A stretch of DNA of 6,626 nt from Oscillospiraceae bacterium. Lineage in GTDB: Bacteria > Bacillota > Clostridia > UMGS1810. The translations under genes were made by a program, and so were the position numbers. Location of the stretch: positions 1-6,626 of the forward strand of contig JALEIO010000181.1 of assembly GCA_022769845.1 (NCBI GenBank). The letters run 5' to 3'. The notes under the pieces were generated by a model. That model did no database searches, was not told the DNA's origin, and saw only the letters and a list, made by a program, of their open reading frames with translations. Positions 4,131 through 6,626 of this stretch are shown in pieces (positions within the stretch are counted from its first letter, which is position 1; every line of letters begins with the position of its first letter).

Positions 4131-6626
4131 ATGAATAAAAACAGTCTCGATATTTTTTATTTTTCAAGCACACACTGGGACAGAGAATGGTATCAGGATT
4201 TTCAAGGCTTCCGATACCGCCTTGTTAAAATGGTAAACAAGCTTCTTGACCTTCTTGACACCGACCCGGAGTTTAAAACCTTTCATTTTGACGGCCAAAG
4301 TGTTGTTCTGGAGGATTACTCTGAAATTTCTCCCGAAAACAAAGACCGTCTCAAAAAATACATTTCGGAGGGAAAAATTTTAATTGGCCCCTGGTACACT
4401 ATGCCGGACGAATTTAACGTTTCGGGCGAGAGCATTATTAGAAACCTTATGTTCGGGCACAGGCTTTGCGAAAAATGGGGCGGAAATACTTGGAAATACG
4501 GCTATATCTGCGATATTTTCGGTCATATTGCGCAGTTGCCGCAGATTTTTAACGGATTTTCTATAAAATATTCTCTTCTCGGCAGAGGCACAACCGAGAG
4601 CGATCCGACATATTTTAAGTGGCAGTCGCCCGATAAAAGCTATACTTTAAATTACAAGCTTCCCGATGATTACGGCTACGGCGAGTTTAATTCTTTTTCT
4701 TACGGTGTCAATGCGGATGCGTCTCTGCCTCTTAAGGAGCGCATTAAAAAAACGGTTGACCGTGAAATAAACCGAAGCGATATTCCGATTGTAATTTTAA
4801 TGGACGGCGCAGACCACGCAGACGCACACCCCGATACAAGCAAATTTATAAAAATCATATCGGAGCTTTATCCTGACGCGCGCGTTCATCACATAAACCT
4901 TTGCGAGCAGGGAAAGCTGCTTGAAAGCTATGCGGACAAGCTTCCCGCAATAGAAGGCGAGCTTGTAAAAACGCCCAAAAATATGCATCATTATCTTCAC
5001 CTTATAACAAACACACTATCAAGCTACTATTCGCTCAAATATGCAAATGATGAGTGCCAGAACCTTATTGAAAAGCAAACCGAACCATTTATGGTTATGT
5101 CACAACTTGACGGTCATACAATAAACCGTTCGTTTATTGATTTGGCGTACAAATACCTTTTGAAAAATCACGCTCACGACTCAATCTGCGGCTGCTCGGT
5201 TGACAGAGTACACAATGATATGGAATGTCGTTTTAACCAGACAAAATCCTTATGCCGCGAAATCTCAAACGATTATCTTCATTTTTCAAAAGGCGAAAAC
5301 AAGCGCGGCGCAGACGGAAAATACGCAAACATACTGACGCTTTACAATCCGCTTTCTGTTGCTGTAAAGAAAACCGTAAGCGTTGATATTGATTTTAATC
5401 CTGATTTTTACGCAAAATACAGCGAACCGTTCGGATATGAAGACATAAACAGCTTTAAGATTTTGGATTGTGACGAAAACGAAGTTCCCTATTGCGTAAC
5501 CGATATAAAGCGCGGATATGTTCGCAGAGTATATAATCAGTTCGCCGAGAAAAAAGACGTTCATACCGTTACCCTTGAAGTAAATCTTCCTCCGCTTTCA
5601 AAAACAGACTACAAAATAATTCCGTCCTCCTCGCCCGTAAGATATATGCAGCGCCTTTCATCCGGCGCAAGCTTTATGGAAAACAACTATATCAAGGTTA
5701 CAATTCTTGAAAACGGCAGTCTTGAAATTTACGATAAAATCACAAATTCCACTTATACAGGACTGTGTGTTCTGTCTGATGACGGTGAAATCGGAGACGG
5801 CTGGTATCATACAAACCCAATAAACGATTTTACTGTTTTCTCATCGGGCGGCGGCTGCGAAATCAAAAAAACCGAGGACGGCATATCGCGCTGCACATTT
5901 ACCGTAACAAAGCATATGAACGTTCCGAAGGATATGATTTATGACAAACTCGGCTGCCGCAGAAACAGCGAAACGGTTTGTCTTGAATTTATTTTTAAAA
6001 TCTCGCTTTCAAAAGACAGCCGAATGGTTGAGGTCGAAATGGAATTTGACAACAAAGCCGCCGACCACCGATTGCGCCTTATGCTGCCCACAGGAATAAA
6101 ATCCGACAAGTATTTTGCATCGCAGGCATTTTATTTCTGCGAGCGAAGTACAGGTATGGATATGACAACGCAAAATTTCAGAGAAACCGACCAATACGAA
6201 AAATCCACAAACGGAATTGTCGGTGTGCGCGACAGCGAAGATAAAGGACTTGCGTTTATTTCTCCGGTTGGAATACACGAATGTTCGGCATTAAAAGACG
6301 GAACAATGTTTCTTACTCTTTTGCGGAGCTTTACAAAAACCACACGAACAAACGGCGAAACACGCTGCCGCGAAAATAAAATTTTAAAATATAAATTTGC
6401 CATTGCGCCGCTTGATAAAACGGTAAGCAAAAACGACCTTTTAAAAATGCGCGATATTCTTTGGTATATGCCCATAACAACAATTTATGAGGCATACGAA
6501 AACACAAAGCTTACTTTGCCCAAAAGCTATATAACCGTAAGCGGAAAAGACATTTCGACAAGTATAATAAAATGCGCGCAGGACAGTGAAAACGCAATAA
6601 TCGTGCGTGTTTTCAACGTTTCGGGA
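4131..6626 (+). CDS. GH38 alpha-mannosidase, cytoplasmic (3' end outside window)
   Basis: The frame is open for 832 codons from ATG 4131 to the window end without a stop. AGAGAGGTG (4118-4126) supports the start. Family 38 signatures: STHWDREW (13-20) with zinc ligands H15 and D17, the substrate-loop segment FHFDGQSVVLEDY (51-63), GPWYTMPDEFNVSGE (86-100), CDIFGH (127-132) with probable nucleophile D128, LLGRG (149-153), and NHAHDSICGCS (346-356) with zinc ligand H349. The remaining residues from about 380 form the beta-rich C-terminal part. These retaining enzymes remove alpha-linked mannose. No signal peptide is present, so it acts on imported mannosides. Bacterial members (about 850-1050 residues) include MngB, which uses a 6-phosphomannosyl substrate, and streptococcal enzymes acting on alpha-1,3-mannosides; I cannot choose between them. 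It follows the aldolase by 26 nt and would supply mannose to the isomerase. Confidence 0.95.
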   Translation, partial: MNKNSLDIFYFSSTHWDREWYQDFQGFRYRLVKMVNKLLDLLDTDPEFKTFHFDGQSVVLEDYSEISPENKDRLKKYISEGKILIGPWYTMPDEFNVSGESIIRNLMFGHRLCEKWGGNTWKYGYICDIFGHIAQLPQIFNGFSIKYSLLGRGTTESDPTYFKWQSPDKSYTLNYKLPDDYGYGEFNSFSYGVNADASLPLKERIKKTVDREINRSDIPIVILMDGADHADAHPDTSKFIKIISELYPDARVHHINLCEQGKLLESYADKLPAIEGELVKTPKNMHHYLHLITNTLSSYYSLKYANDECQNLIEKQTEPFMVMSQLDGHTINRSFIDLAYKYLLKNHAHDSICGCSVDRVHNDMECRFNQTKSLCREISNDYLHFSKGENKRGADGKYANILTLYNPLSVAVKKTVSVDIDFNPDFYAKYSEPFGYEDINSFKILDCDENEVPYCVTDIKRGYVRRVYNQFAEKKDVHTVTLEVNLPPLSKTDYKIIPSSSPVRYMQRLSSGASFMENNYIKVTILENGSLEIYDKITNSTYTGLCVLSDDGEIGDGWYHTNPINDFTVFSSGGGCEIKKTEDGISRCTFTVTKHMNVPKDMIYDKLGCRRNSETVCLEFIFKISLSKDSRMVEVEMEFDNKAADHRLRLMLPTGIKSDKYFASQAFYFCERSTGMDMTTQNFRETDQYEKSTNGIVGVRDSEDKGLAFISPVGIHECSALKDGTMFLTLLRSFTKTTRTNGETRCRENKILKYKFAIAPLDKTVSKNDLLKMRDILWYMPITTIYEAYENTKLTLPKSYITVSGKDISTSIIKCAQDSENAIIVRVFNVSG

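Noticed and set aside
4797..5564. Minus-strand frames within the mannosidase gene
   Set aside because: The plus-strand frame shows continuous GH38 motifs here. The antisense products are Val/Phe/Cys-rich shadows without RBS.

Overview
The window looks like a low- to mid-GC Bacillota chromosome, probably an anaerobic gut Clostridia relative. The reasons are strong GGAGG-type ribosome binding sites, TAA as the only stop of every intact gene, A/T-rich spacers, and a family mix (DUF960, amidoligase-type zinc ribbon, D-lyxose isomerase, cytoplasmic GH38) typical of that group. The standard genetic code applies to the large genes: Trp is TGG throughout, with no in-frame TGA. No species call can be made.

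Left part (1-1115) looks like the worn edge of a mobile or accessory element. On the minus strand a DUF960 gene (256-540), apparently with an ATA start, is followed after 18 nt by the N-terminal part of a cysteine-rich, amidoligase-like protein that runs off the window edge (1-237). Divergently, on the plus strand, lies an excisionase/MerR-like small HTH gene with a very good RBS but two in-frame TGA codons (661-909). A 53-aa ORF resembling the C-terminal end of a Fic protein follows (954-1115), with its own promoter-like sequence and RBS.

Middle (1116-1507) is non-coding. It contains a strong intrinsic terminator (1302-1334), a second perfect hairpin (1383-1407), and a near-consensus promoter TTTACA-17-TATAAT (1444-1472). 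Two TTAATTAA palindromes spaced exactly 21 bp apart overlap this promoter region.

Right part (1508-6626) is a tight four-gene plus-strand operon: (1) an XRE-type HTH fused to a PfkB sugar kinase, (2) a D-lyxose/D-mannose ketol-isomerase, (3) a class II ketose-(bis)phosphate aldolase, and (4) a GH38 alpha-mannosidase, truncated by the window end. Gaps are 23, 12 and 26 nt. The gene set suggests intracellular mannoside breakdown: GH38 releases mannose, the isomerase makes fructose (or a related ketose), PfkB phosphorylates it, and the aldolase cleaves the product. This would avoid mannose-6-phosphate. The kinase carries its own DNA-binding domain, and a candidate operator sits at the operon promoter, so the first enzyme may also be the local substrate-responsive regulator. 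This is inference from domain content and layout.
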